A DNA stretch of 63,149 nucleotides from Oligoflexia bacterium (GTDB lineage Bacteria > Bdellovibrionota > UBA1018): contig JACMQW010000100.1 in NCBI GenBank assembly GCA_014376785.1, forward strand, positions 1 to 63,149, in the 5' to 3' direction. Below, in pieces: positions 9,318 through 17,556 of the stretch. A model generated the notes under the pieces. The model saw only the letters and a list, made by a program, of their open reading frames with translations, did no database searches and was not told the DNA's origin. Every line of letters begins with the position of its first letter. Positions within the stretch are counted from its first letter, which is position 1. A program made the translations under genes and the position numbers.

Positions 9318-12046
9318 GCATGCTCTGTCACCGCAGCATCCCGCTTTTTACTTTCATCATCGGGGCACTCGCTTTGCCTTGCACAATGAGTGCGTTTGCC
9401 GCCCCTGTCGACCCATTGGGTTCCACGAATATTCTGGTCGATGAAGTGAATTTGCTCGGAGTGACGGTCTTTAGTTTAACCGATCTTGAGAAAGTGGTGG
9501 AGATCGCCCCCGGAGATCAACTCGAGCGAGCGAAAGTCGTTCAAACCGCAAAAAATCTCCAAGACCTCTACCGCGGACGCGGTTACGAGCAAGTCCGAAT
9601 CGAGTCCCGCCTGAGTCAGCGGATCCCTCGGGCGGGTGCTAAAACTGAAAATGTCCTAGAGATAGCTGTTACCGAGGGCAAGCCCACTCGGATTGCGGCG
9701 ATCGACTTTGAATTTGATCACCCGGAGTGGCAGAAAAAACTCTCCAATGTCACTCAGCGAATAGGACTAAACGCCGGCGACCTCTACGACCGTGAGCGCC
9801 TGCTGAACGGATACCGCGCCATTCAGGATGGGTTGACGAACTACGATTTTCTTTCGCCCAAAGTAGAAGACGGGGGCACGGAGCAAGTTTCGCCGCCTTC
9901 CGAGCTCCTGACGAAGCAGAATTCAGAAAATACGGCAAAATGGGTGAACCTTGTCGTGAAAGTCGGAGTGGGGGACCGTGTGACATTCGGATACCGCGGA
10001 AATAAAATTTTCCCGAATACCCAACTCACGGCATGGATCGATGAACAAAGGCTTTTGGGTTTCAGCCAGGACTATGTCGAACGGATCCGAGCCCGATTCG
10101 AAGAAGAGTATCGCAAGGTGGGGTACGACGGAGTGAAAGTCGAAGTATTCACTTTCGAGGACCGAGAGAATCAGAGGCGCAGGGTTTCCTATTCCATTAC
10201 GGAAGGACCTCGCATCGAAATCGGTAAAATCGAATTCGATGGAAACGTGGTATTTTTGAGCACGGTTCTACTCGATAAATTTTCTGATCTTGCTTCTCCC
10301 TCAGTCACTCGCGGTTATTACGTCGCGAAAGACATCGAGAAAAGTGCGTCCGTTCTCATTGAGTGGTTAAAGTCGCAAGGATACCTGGCCGCGAAACTCG
10401 TTTCGACGTCACGAAATTACCGACCCGATGGCAAACGCGTCGATCTGGTCATTTACATCTATGAAGGTGAGCAGACGATCGTTGACTCCATTCGAATCGA
10501 AGGATTGAATGTTTTTCCGCCTTTAGAAATTGCAACGGCGATTGGAAATTCGGCTAACGCTCCGTTGAACCTTTATGCGTTGAACGATGGTTTAGAACTC
10601 TTGAAAGCGAAGTATCGTGATCGGGGTTATTTGGACATTCATCTGAAGAATGAGGGAACGGCTCAGCTGGTTCTTTACAGCCAAGAAAATAGAGTCGCGG
10701 AGATCAATCTCGATCTTGATGAAGGCGTTCAATACAAAGTGACCCATATCGAAATCGAGGGTTTGAAGAAAACCAAAGCTGAGACCATCACTCGCGAATT
10801 GGAATTAAGGGAGGGGGACGTCCTTTCGGAGCGGCTCTGGTTTCGCTCCGAGGCTAGGCTTCGTCGCCTCGGAGTTTTCGCAACCGCGTCGGTAAAGGCA
10901 TTTCCAGATCCAGATCGCAAAGACGGAAAAGTGCTGAAGATCATGGTGGAGGAAGGCTCACCGGGACTAGTCGCCGGAGGCGTGGGACTTCGAAACGACT
11001 TAGGCGGCCGAATTTTCGGCCAGATTCAGTACTCGAACCTCTGGGGTGAAAATCAAACGATCATGCTTTCCGGAAATGCCAACCGGAGGTTTAAGAATTT
11101 CGGTTCCACCTTTTGTGCGAGCGATGCCGAAAAACTTGCGGATCCAAATTCGGACCACTGCTTTATCGAATTCAACCTTTCGCTAGGGTATGTCTATCCG
11201 TGGTTTTTCTTAGGTGAAACAACCTTCCGGCCGCGAATCTCTGTGGAAAACACACAGTTTAAAAATTTCGACGCCCGAACCACAACCTTGCAGGCAAGCT
11301 GGGAGCGAACGTTGATTCCAACTTGGGGTCTTTCGGGTATTTTCACCTATTCTTACGAGATCATCGCGCAATACCACGCGAACGTGGAGTCCGATAACCA
11401 AAGGCTCCGCATTGGTTCGATGACGCCGACGCTGATTCTCGACCGCAGAGACAGTCCGCTGGCACCCACTAAGGGAACTTACACGACGCTTTCGTGGGAG
11501 CTTGCGCGGCCCGAATTTGGTTCGCAGAACGCCCCGCCGATTGATCCACCGGTTGCCTATTCTCGACTTCAGTTTAGAAACGATGTCTATGTTCCGTTGC
11601 CGCGGGGGTTTGATCTTTTTCTGAGTTTCCGTACTGGACTGGAATACAACTTAGCGAAACCTCCGGCGGAAGATCCGAATAACGACCGATACGGAATTCC
11701 GCTCATCAAACAGTTCACGCTGGGCGGTGTTGGGAGTTTGCGAGGGTTTGATGAGCAGTCCCTGTTTGTCGATCCGAAAATTGCGGTGCGAGGTAGTCTC
11801 ACCTACGTGAACTACCGTGCGCAGGTAGACCTTCCGTTTGCCGGGGCGATGAAATTTGGCCCATTCATTGATGCCGCTAATTTGAATCTCGATCGTTACT
11901 CATTCGGCGGCCTTCGGTACGGAGTGGGCGCTGGATTTCATTACAAGTCGCCCGTCGGACCGGTTAACTTTGATTTTGGAGTGAATCCTAAACCTGGGCT
12001 GGGAGAAGATAACTTCAAGCTTCATTTCTCGATCGGAAACATCTGA
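9314..12046 (+). CDS. Omp85-family outer-membrane protein (TamA/BamA-like) with POTRA repeats
   Basis: A 910-residue outer-membrane protein with a signal peptide ending near residue 30 (TMSAFA-AP), a long periplasmic region that looks like about five POTRA repeats (for example IEIGKIEFDGNVVF, IVDSIRIEGLNVF and VTHIEIEGLKKT with the following 70-residue units), and a C-terminal 16-strand-type barrel starting near residue 555. The conserved Omp85 loop-6 motif is present as LRGF at residues 809-812. The overlap with tamB suggests the TamA role, but the length is nearer BamA (about 800) than classical TamA (about 577). A BamA identity cannot be excluded, because no other copy is visible in the window. 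The 3' end overlaps the opposite-strand glycosyltransferase gene by 25 bases. Confidence 0.92.
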   Translation: MSMLCHRSIPLFTFIIGALALPCTMSAFAAPVDPLGSTNILVDEVNLLGVTVFSLTDLEKVVEIAPGDQLERAKVVQTAKNLQDLYRGRGYEQVRIESRLSQRIPRAGAKTENVLEIAVTEGKPTRIAAIDFEFDHPEWQKKLSNVTQRIGLNAGDLYDRERLLNGYRAIQDGLTNYDFLSPKVEDGGTEQVSPPSELLTKQNSENTAKWVNLVVKVGVGDRVTFGYRGNKIFPNTQLTAWIDEQRLLGFSQDYVERIRARFEEEYRKVGYDGVKVEVFTFEDRENQRRRVSYSITEGPRIEIGKIEFDGNVVFLSTVLLDKFSDLASPSVTRGYYVAKDIEKSASVLIEWLKSQGYLAAKLVSTSRNYRPDGKRVDLVIYIYEGEQTIVDSIRIEGLNVFPPLEIATAIGNSANAPLNLYALNDGLELLKAKYRDRGYLDIHLKNEGTAQLVLYSQENRVAEINLDLDEGVQYKVTHIEIEGLKKTKAETITRELELREGDVLSERLWFRSEARLRRLGVFATASVKAFPDPDRKDGKVLKIMVEEGSPGLVAGGVGLRNDLGGRIFGQIQYSNLWGENQTIMLSGNANRRFKNFGSTFCASDAEKLADPNSDHCFIEFNLSLGYVYPWFFLGETTFRPRISVENTQFKNFDARTTTLQASWERTLIPTWGLSGIFTYSYEIIAQYHANVESDNQRLRIGSMTPTLILDRRDSPLAPTKGTYTTLSWELARPEFGSQNAPPIDPPVAYSRLQFRNDVYVPLPRGFDLFLSFRTGLEYNLAKPPAEDPNNDRYGIPLIKQFTLGGVGSLRGFDEQSLFVDPKIAVRGSLTYVNYRAQVDLPFAGAMKFGPFIDAANLNLDRYSFGGLRYGVGAGFHYKSPVGPVNFDFGVNPKPGLGEDNFKLHFSIGNI

Positions 12047-13182
12047 GCGTTTCTGCGTGCATTCGCAAGTCCCATGAAAATGACGACTAATCCGGTCCAA
12101 ACCATCAGGTACATGCGGTCAGAAAAACCGCGATTCCAGTTTGAGACGAGCGACGGGATGAGAACCATTCCGAGTAACGCGGTGGCGTAGAGTTTTCTAG
12201 TACCGGATCGGACGAAGCCTGGGTCTTCACGAAACCAAAGGTAAGCCAGTGGAAGAAATTGGAGGTAGTTGTGCTTCCAGGCCATGGGAGCGATGAGTAC
12301 CGTGACTGCGAGCGTACTCGCAATCACCCAGTCTTCGCGTCTTTGAAGTCCGTGCTCCGTTCCGTCCTTTCGAGGAGCACAAGCCACCACCGCAAGCAGC
12401 AGGACGAGTTGGAGCACGTGCGTGAGGGTCGCGAAGAGATGGGCATCCAAATGTCCTTCTATTCCCCACCAAAGCGCACTTTGAAGGGACTGGATGTTTG
12501 AGAGCATCACAGCAGGATAAGCGATCAATTTTGCTTGGTCATACCAGTCGCGAAAAATTAGAAAACCATGGTCGTAAAAGAGAACGGGCAACAGATTCAG
12601 GGTGAGCGTCCAAAAGGCCATCCAGGCCAGTTCCTTTTTCTTTCCTAGTAGAAGGAGCGGCAGACCAAATGCGAACGGGACGAGTTTGAAGCTAGCAAAA
12701 AGACTGAACGCAAAAGCAGCAGCCGGGAGGTGGGACCTTCGGTACTTCCACCATGCGAAAAATAAAATCAGCAAGATTGGATTCACTTGGGCGTTTTGGA
12801 AGTCGTGATTGTGAAATCTAAAAAACAAAATCAGAAGCAGTCCGAGGGCGAGCGCTCCCACCCGTTTTCCGATTTCTCGGTAGATGAGAAGGACGGCAAT
12901 AAAATTAGCTGCTAAGAATACGACCCGAGCGACTCGGAGGGGAAAGAGAGCGAGGGGAGAGAAGAAGAACGCGGTCAGGGGCAAGTACCGGTAGGGGGTC
13001 TCCTCTAAAGCATAAGGCGACTCTCCGTGAGCGGCCCGAACCCCGGCATTAAAATAAGCGATGAAGTCGTTATGCCCCGCATTCCAGGCCCGAATGGTGA
13101 AAAGGATCAGTAAACCCACCCCAAGCAGGGAGAAAAGGATCGTTGAAATGCGGATGGGACGGCAGATTCTCGGAGAATTCAT
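12022..13182 (-). CDS. Polytopic membrane glycosyltransferase, GT87/DUF2029 type
   Basis: A 386-residue, very hydrophobic protein with about ten predicted membrane segments, beginning with ISTILFSLLGVGLLILFTI. The first periplasmic loop has the acidic and aromatic pattern DFIAYFNAGVRAAHGESPYALEE seen in polyprenyl-phosphate-dependent GT-C mannosyltransferases of the DUF2029 family, with the conserved D near residue 35. Later loops carry NIQSLQSALWW and MAWKHNYLQFLPLAYLWF. Such enzymes transfer a sugar from a lipid carrier on the outer face of the inner membrane; donor and acceptor are unknown here. It converges on the Omp85 gene with a 25-base overlap and stands alone on this strand. Confidence 0.72.
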   Translation of the reverse strand: MNSPRICRPIRISTILFSLLGVGLLILFTIRAWNAGHNDFIAYFNAGVRAAHGESPYALEETPYRYLPLTAFFFSPLALFPLRVARVVFLAANFIAVLLIYREIGKRVGALALGLLLILFFRFHNHDFQNAQVNPILLILFFAWWKYRRSHLPAAAFAFSLFASFKLVPFAFGLPLLLLGKKKELAWMAFWTLTLNLLPVLFYDHGFLIFRDWYDQAKLIAYPAVMLSNIQSLQSALWWGIEGHLDAHLFATLTHVLQLVLLLAVVACAPRKDGTEHGLQRREDWVIASTLAVTVLIAPMAWKHNYLQFLPLAYLWFREDPGFVRSGTRKLYATALLGMVLIPSLVSNWNRGFSDRMYLMVWTGLVVIFMGLANARRNAQMFPIEK

Positions 13183-13304
13183 TCAAAACCCTATGAAAAT
13201 GATCAAGTTAACGCGATGCAGGGAATGCCGCATGCTTGATTTGAGGTGTCCACGGCCCATTCCTAACGATTTCGATAATTTCATCACCTTTCCGTGAAAC
13301 TTCG

Positions 13305-13334
13305 TTGACGGAAAGGAGCAAGCTTCGATATATC
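13305..13334 (+). promoter_or_regulatory. Candidate sigma-70-type promoter of rplM-rpsI
   Basis: TTGACG at 13305-13310 and TATATC at 13329-13334 are separated by 18 bases. Transcription would start near 13341, only a few bases before the rplM ATG at 13344, so the message would be almost leaderless. A GGAAAGGAG stretch lies between the two boxes and is too far from the ATG (24 bases) to act as a normal ribosome site. Confidence 0.45.
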
Positions 13335-13343
13335 CACGTTCCT

Positions 13344-13859
13344 ATGTTGCAGCAGAAGTCTTATCAGGCAAAACAAGTTGGACCGCATTTATTTGAACCG
13401 AAGGGGCCAAACGCTCCGAAGTGGTACGTCGTGGACGCTAAAGACCAAGTGGTCGGACGCATCGCCACCGTTCTCGCTCGCGTGATCACGGGGAAGCACA
13501 AAGCGACCTACACCCGTCACGCTGACGCAGGCGATTTCCTGATCGTATTGAACGCGGATAAGATCCAGTTCACGCGTTCGAAATGGGACAAAAAGAAATA
13601 CTACGATCACACCGACTTCATTGGTGGATTGAAAATCAAGTCGGCGAAGGAAATGCTTCAGCGCCACCCGACTGAAATTCTTCGCCGCGCCGTATGGGGC
13701 ATGACGAATAAAACTAGCCTCGCTCGTCACCAGATGAAGAAATTGAAACTGGTTGCTGGCAGCGAACACGAGCATAAAGCTCAAAACCCACAGACGCTTC
13801 CACTCGCAGCAACCCGTAAAACGGTTGTGAATGCGCCGAACGCTTCGAAGAAAAGTTAA
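13344..13859 (+). CDS. rplM: 50S ribosomal protein L13
   Basis: L13 is an early-assembly protein of the large subunit. The core signatures WYVVDAKDQVVGRIATVLA, HADAGDFLIVLNADKI and LRRAVWGMT are all present. From ATG 13344 the protein has 171 residues. It is about 20-25 residues longer than E. coli L13 at the N-terminus (MLQQKSYQAKQV...) and carries a basic/Ala-rich C-terminal tail. An in-frame TTG at 13305 would add 13 residues but coincides with the likely -35 box, so ATG 13344 is preferred. rpsI follows 17 bases later, the universal L13-S9 pairing. Confidence 0.97.
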   Translation: MLQQKSYQAKQVGPHLFEPKGPNAPKWYVVDAKDQVVGRIATVLARVITGKHKATYTRHADAGDFLIVLNADKIQFTRSKWDKKKYYDHTDFIGGLKIKSAKEMLQRHPTEILRRAVWGMTNKTSLARHQMKKLKLVAGSEHEHKAQNPQTLPLAATRKTVVNAPNASKKS

Positions 13860-13876
13860 CTGGAGTAACTCTTTAA

Positions 13877-14275
13877 ATGGAAAAACAGATTCACCGAGTC
13901 GGGAAACGTAAGTCTGCGATCGCGCGAGTTTATCTCCGCCCTCGCGCCAGCGAAACCGGAATGATCCGTGTAAACGGTCGTTCTTTCGAAGACTACTTCC
14001 CACGTCCAAGTTCCCGTTTGATCATCATGCAACCGCTCGAATTGACCCAGGCTGTGGGACGTTTCGACATCATGGTGAACGTGATGGGTGGAGGCCTTTC
14101 GGGGCAAGCCGGCGCAGTGAAGCACGCGATTTCGCGGGCTCTCTTGAATGTCGATCCACTGTTCCGCTCCCCTCTGAAAAAAGCCGGACACTTGACTCGC
14201 GATAGCCGCGAAGTTGAGCGTAAAAAATACGGCCTGGCTGGCGCACGCCGCCGCTTCCAATACTCGAAACGTTAA
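13877..14275 (+). CDS. rpsI: 30S ribosomal protein S9
   Basis: S9 binds 16S rRNA in the head of the small subunit, and its C-terminal tail reaches the P-site tRNA. The 132-residue protein shows the start [16 protein letters not shown], the loop [22 protein letters not shown] and the ending [16 protein letters not shown], whose final KR touches tRNA in known structures. It lies 17 bases after rplM with a GGAG ribosome site, and a strong terminator follows at 14316-14350. Confidence 0.98.
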   Translation: MEKQIHRVGKRKSAIARVYLRPRASETGMIRVNGRSFEDYFPRPSSRLIIMQPLELTQAVGRFDIMVNVMGGGLSGQAGAVKHAISRALLNVDPLFRSPLKKAGHLTRDSREVERKKYGLAGARRRFQYSKR

Positions 14276-14315
14276 TCGTTTCGGGGTTCGGACCGAACCG
14301 GAAATCCTTTTCATT

Positions 14316-14350
14316 GGCCTCGACTCCCATTCGGAGTCGGGGCCTTTTGA
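14316..14350 (+). terminator. Rho-independent terminator of rplM-rpsI
   Basis: A 12-base-pair stem pairs 14316-14327 with 14333-14344 (GGCCTCGACTCC against GGAGTCGGGGCC, one G-T wobble). The loop is five bases and TTTT follows at 14345. It lies 40 bases after the rpsI stop and separates the ribosomal operon from the PilZ gene. Confidence 0.85.
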
Positions 14351-14402
14351 TTTTCTATCCCCAAAACTTGAATGCGGGCGCTATCATCGGAAGGGGAGCC
14401 GG

Positions 14403-15215
14403 ATGATGACCAATGACGATAAAGACTCGGTGTTGAAAACGGGCGCTTCCTTAGCCCAAAAGCCCGTGGGGAGCAGTTTCGTAAAGCTTGAGTCCGAGGA
14501 GCGGAAGCAGCAGCTCATGCGTTCCACTCCCCATAGCCGGCATCCCAGCGTCCTTTGGACGAAAGATCGTTCGCTGACCAAGAAGTTCTTTGTGAAGCGC
14601 TACGTGGAATACACGGGCGTCCTCGAGTGTGAGTTTGCGGGTCGCGCATCGAAAGTGATGGCAGAGGTAGACCGGGAGCTCGATCTCGCGGGCGTGAATG
14701 ACTTTTACGTGAACCTCCGTTGCGACGAATCGATTCTTTTCTTCCGGTTGCGTCGCCGTGAAGTGAAAAATCGCGATGGCGTCCTCCTTTTGCAACTGCC
14801 TCCGGAAGTCTTCGAGATCCAGCGCCGAGCCCAATTACGGTACCAAGCCAGTGCGGCCGATCGATTCCAGGTTTCCTCCTCGATATTTCCTGCAAATGCT
14901 CGGGATGTTCGGTTGCTGGATGTCAGTTCCGGAGGTGTCGGAATTCAACTCCGATTCGGGAGCGATGTCGATGCCGACGCATTTTCTCCCAAGATAGAGG
15001 GTCGCTTTCCGTTCCGGTTTGATTTGGTCGACCTCTCGCTCGACCAAGAATGCGAGATTCGTTACTCGCGCCGAGTGGTCGATGAATTAGACGGCAGCCC
15101 TGCCGTCCGCATCGGGGTTCGAATGGTTGGTTTGCCTGAGGCGATTGTAGACTCCATTCAGAACTTGGTCTTAGAGAGAAGTTACGAACGCTTCAAGGAC
15201 ATGCAGACTCCTTAG
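14403..15215 (+). CDS. PilZ-domain protein (predicted c-di-GMP receptor)
   Basis: From ATG 14403, which has AAGGGGAG 5-10 bases upstream, the protein has 270 residues; the frame extends further upstream into rpsI but no good start is seen there. The N-terminal half resembles a YcgR-type flagellar brake N-domain (about residues 55-135). The C-terminal PilZ domain has the RxxxR motif (Arg142-Arg146 in RAQLR) and the DxSxxG motif (Asp173, Ser175, Gly178 in DVSSGG) that together bind c-di-GMP. It would transmit c-di-GMP levels to motility or another output. A diguanylate cyclase is encoded at 36053-37408. It is preceded by a terminator and therefore has its own promoter. Confidence 0.85.
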   Translation: MMTNDDKDSVLKTGASLAQKPVGSSFVKLESEERKQQLMRSTPHSRHPSVLWTKDRSLTKKFFVKRYVEYTGVLECEFAGRASKVMAEVDRELDLAGVNDFYVNLRCDESILFFRLRRREVKNRDGVLLLQLPPEVFEIQRRAQLRYQASAADRFQVSSSIFPANARDVRLLDVSSGGVGIQLRFGSDVDADAFSPKIEGRFPFRFDLVDLSLDQECEIRYSRRVVDELDGSPAVRIGVRMVGLPEAIVDSIQNLVLERSYERFKDMQTP

Positions 15216-15286
15216 GGGCTGCCGGCTAGGCGTAGGCGAATTCTGCCCATCGGATTTCGTTCGATCTGACCTTAGACTAGGGGGAC

Positions 15287-16585
15287 ATGGCTCCTCTTCT
15301 GCTCACGTATAAAGAGAAAATTAAACGCCTCTCTTCCCGTATTGTCGAAGCGCAAAAGCCGATTCGAATCCTCGACTCCGTGAAGTTACCTCCGCACGTT
15401 TCCGCAGAGCTTCGAAAATCGAACTTTAAAGAATTGCCGGTCGTGCTTCCTGAGCATTATGAAAAGCATAGCCCGATCGAGTTCGACGCCGATGCGAAGC
15501 GAACGGAACTGCGGGAGATCATTCGCGACGTTCAATCGGAACTTGGAGAGGCAGACGACATCGGGCGGCTACTTGTCACGCAGGCTGAAGAATACCTCAC
15601 GGTGATCGACTTGCTAAAAAATCGCGGTCGGAAAGAGTTTTGGGAATACAGCCGGAAGCTTTACGGCTCTCCGAAGGACCGCATTTACAACGATACCAAC
15701 ACGATCTCTGATTTGGGTCGCATGATGTATGGAATTCTTTCGAACATCACCTCATTCGGGGAAGAAAAGCCCAAAGAAGACCTGACGGCAGTGAACGTGG
15801 TCGATCAGCTGAACGAGCGTTTTCAGGCCTATTTTCCAGATGGATCGGTGAGTGCGAAGCTCTCGGACGGGATCATCGCGGATGCTTCTGCCGGTGGAGA
15901 CACGGTAAAAATTCGATCGGACTCGATGTTCTCTGCACGTGACGTCGGAATACTCGAGGTCCATGAGGGATGGGTTCATGTCGGGACGACTCAGAACGGT
16001 GCGAACCAAAAAATAGCGAAATGGCTCTCAAAAGGATCTCCACGGTGCGCTTCTACCCAAGAAGGTCTGGCCGTGATCATGGAGATCTTCAGTTTTCGCT
16101 CTTATCCAAAGCGAGCAAAAACGATCAATGATCGAATCATCGCTATCGAGAAGGCGGAGGAGGGGGCCGATCTCCTCGAGATGATCGAATTCTACCGCAC
16201 CGAAGGGTATTCCGAGGAGGATTGTCTCCAAAACGCTAAACGGATTTTCCGCGGAGGGACGCTGAGCGGCGGCGCCCCTTTCACGAAAGACATTTCGTAT
16301 TGCAAAGGTTTCATCGAAAATTACAATTTCATGCGGTCCGCAATCCGAGCCGGAAAGCCGGAACTGCTGCCTTTTCTATTCGTGGGGAAGATGCATGTAG
16401 ACGATGTCCCGCTGCTTTACCAAAAACATAAAGAGGGGATCATCGATGCTCCGAAGTACCTTCCCCCGCTTTTTCAAGATTTGAACGGGCTTTCGGTATG
16501 GATGAGCTTTTCGAATTTTCTGAACGTCGTAAATATGAAGAAAGTCAGTGAACACTACGATCGGTTGTTCAATTTGCATCTCTAG
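15287..16585 (+). CDS. QEGLA-motif protein, DUF1704/MATCAP-like metallopeptidase family
   Basis: A 432-residue soluble protein of the family once called flavohemoglobin expression-modulating QEGLA motif proteins. It shows HEGWVH at residues 226-231, an HExxxH zinc motif, and TQEGLAV with Glu259 as the expected third metal ligand. Eukaryotic members (MATCAP1/2) are tubulin tyrosine carboxypeptidases using this HExxxH site, so a metallo-carboxypeptidase activity is a reasonable inference; the bacterial substrate is unknown. The GTTQNG segment after the zinc motif and the C-terminal KGFIENYNFMRSAIRAGK region are also family-like. It is a single gene between the PilZ gene and the isomerase gene. 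Confidence 0.82.
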   Translation: MAPLLLTYKEKIKRLSSRIVEAQKPIRILDSVKLPPHVSAELRKSNFKELPVVLPEHYEKHSPIEFDADAKRTELREIIRDVQSELGEADDIGRLLVTQAEEYLTVIDLLKNRGRKEFWEYSRKLYGSPKDRIYNDTNTISDLGRMMYGILSNITSFGEEKPKEDLTAVNVVDQLNERFQAYFPDGSVSAKLSDGIIADASAGGDTVKIRSDSMFSARDVGILEVHEGWVHVGTTQNGANQKIAKWLSKGSPRCASTQEGLAVIMEIFSFRSYPKRAKTINDRIIAIEKAEEGADLLEMIEFYRTEGYSEEDCLQNAKRIFRGGTLSGGAPFTKDISYCKGFIENYNFMRSAIRAGKPELLPFLFVGKMHVDDVPLLYQKHKEGIIDAPKYLPPLFQDLNGLSVWMSFSNFLNVVNMKKVSEHYDRLFNLHL

Positions 16586-16618
16586 GGTTACACTGGAAAA
16601 AAGGTTAGGAACGGGAGA

Positions 16619-17467
16619 ATGAAAATGAATCGCATCGTCAATGTCTTGGCGCCCTTACGAAACTCGGCTTTGCTGATCCTCGCGACGGCCACTGCAGTCT
16701 CTTCTGCATTCGCAGTCGATGTCGCGAAAGTGAACGGTCGAGTAATCACCGACACCGACGTGAAATCCTTGCTCGGAAGTTACAGCGAAGCCCAGCGACA
16801 TCAGATCCTCAGTGATTTGAATACCCGGCGTGAAGTCGTGAGTAAATTCGTAGATCAAGAAGTGCTCATGCAAGAAGCTGAAAAGCAGAAGCTCGATAAA
16901 GATAAGGATTACGAGATGGCGCTGAGTGCCTTTCGTCGCCAATTCATGACCGACCGATTGCTCGCGAAGAACGTTCGGCCAAAGCTTTCCGAATCGTCGG
17001 CGAAGAAGTATTTCGAAGCAAACCGCAGAAAATATTCGACCGATAAAGTCCAGGCCCAGCACATCCTCCTCTCGGACGAAAAGACCGCTTTAGATGTGCT
17101 CCGACAAGCGAAAGCTCCCGGCGCAGATTTTCAGTCCCTGGCTGAGAAGTTGTCTAAAGATCCTTCGGCTAAGAACAACCGCGGAGACATCGGCATCATC
17201 ACGCGGGACGCACCGTTCGTAGAAACGTTTAAAGATGCGGTTTTTAATGCGCCAGCCGGATCGATTATCGGTCCGATTAAAACTCAGTTCGGATATCACG
17301 TGATTAAAATCATCGACAAAAAGCCGGGTAAAAGCCTGAATTTTGAAGAAGTCGAGCTGCGGGTTCGTGCGGATCTCCAGCGCGAAATGGTTGAGAATTA
17401 CATCATTCAATTGAAAAAGGCTTCGGTCATCTCCTTTGACGACAAAGGGATCGGAAGCATCCAATAG
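16619..17467 (+). CDS. Periplasmic peptidyl-prolyl isomerase/chaperone, SurA/PpiC type
   Basis: A 282-residue exported protein with a signal peptide ending at about residue 32 (VSSAFA-VDVAKVNG). A SurA-N-like chaperone domain (about 33-130, starting VAKVNGRVITDTDVK) precedes one parvulin domain (about 140-245) with the signatures QAQHILLSDEK, DFQSLAEKLSKDPSA, GDIGIITRD and FGYHVIKI. It would help outer-membrane proteins fold in the periplasm. It has one parvulin domain where E. coli SurA has two, so it is nearer PrsA/PpiC and single-domain SurA forms. It ends at a bidirectional terminator. Confidence 0.9.
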   Translation: MKMNRIVNVLAPLRNSALLILATATAVSSAFAVDVAKVNGRVITDTDVKSLLGSYSEAQRHQILSDLNTRREVVSKFVDQEVLMQEAEKQKLDKDKDYEMALSAFRRQFMTDRLLAKNVRPKLSESSAKKYFEANRRKYSTDKVQAQHILLSDEKTALDVLRQAKAPGADFQSLAEKLSKDPSAKNNRGDIGIITRDAPFVETFKDAVFNAPAGSIIGPIKTQFGYHVIKIIDKKPGKSLNFEEVELRVRADLQREMVENYIIQLKKASVISFDDKGIGSIQ

Positions 17468-17485
17468 GCCGATCGATTGAGCTAT

Positions 17486-17530
17486 AAAAAAAGGGGGCCA
17501 CGCGGGATTTCGCGGGGCCCTCTTTTTTTT
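17486..17530. terminator. Bidirectional terminator between isomerase and NtrC-type regulator genes
   Basis: The hairpin pairs 17493-17504 with 17511-17522 (GGGGGCC-CGCG against CGCG-GGCCCTC, one internal mismatch). Eight T's follow at 17523-17530, and an A-run at 17486-17492 lies on the other side. Both convergent genes can therefore terminate here. Confidence 0.88.
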
Positions 17531-17556
17531 AACGTCCCCATCGGGGATTTTATTCA

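Noticed and set aside
13389-14009. 206-residue minus-strand ORF across rplM and rpsI
   Set aside because: Antisense to two ribosomal genes whose products are certain; composition is Arg/Phe/Val-rich as expected for a shadow frame.
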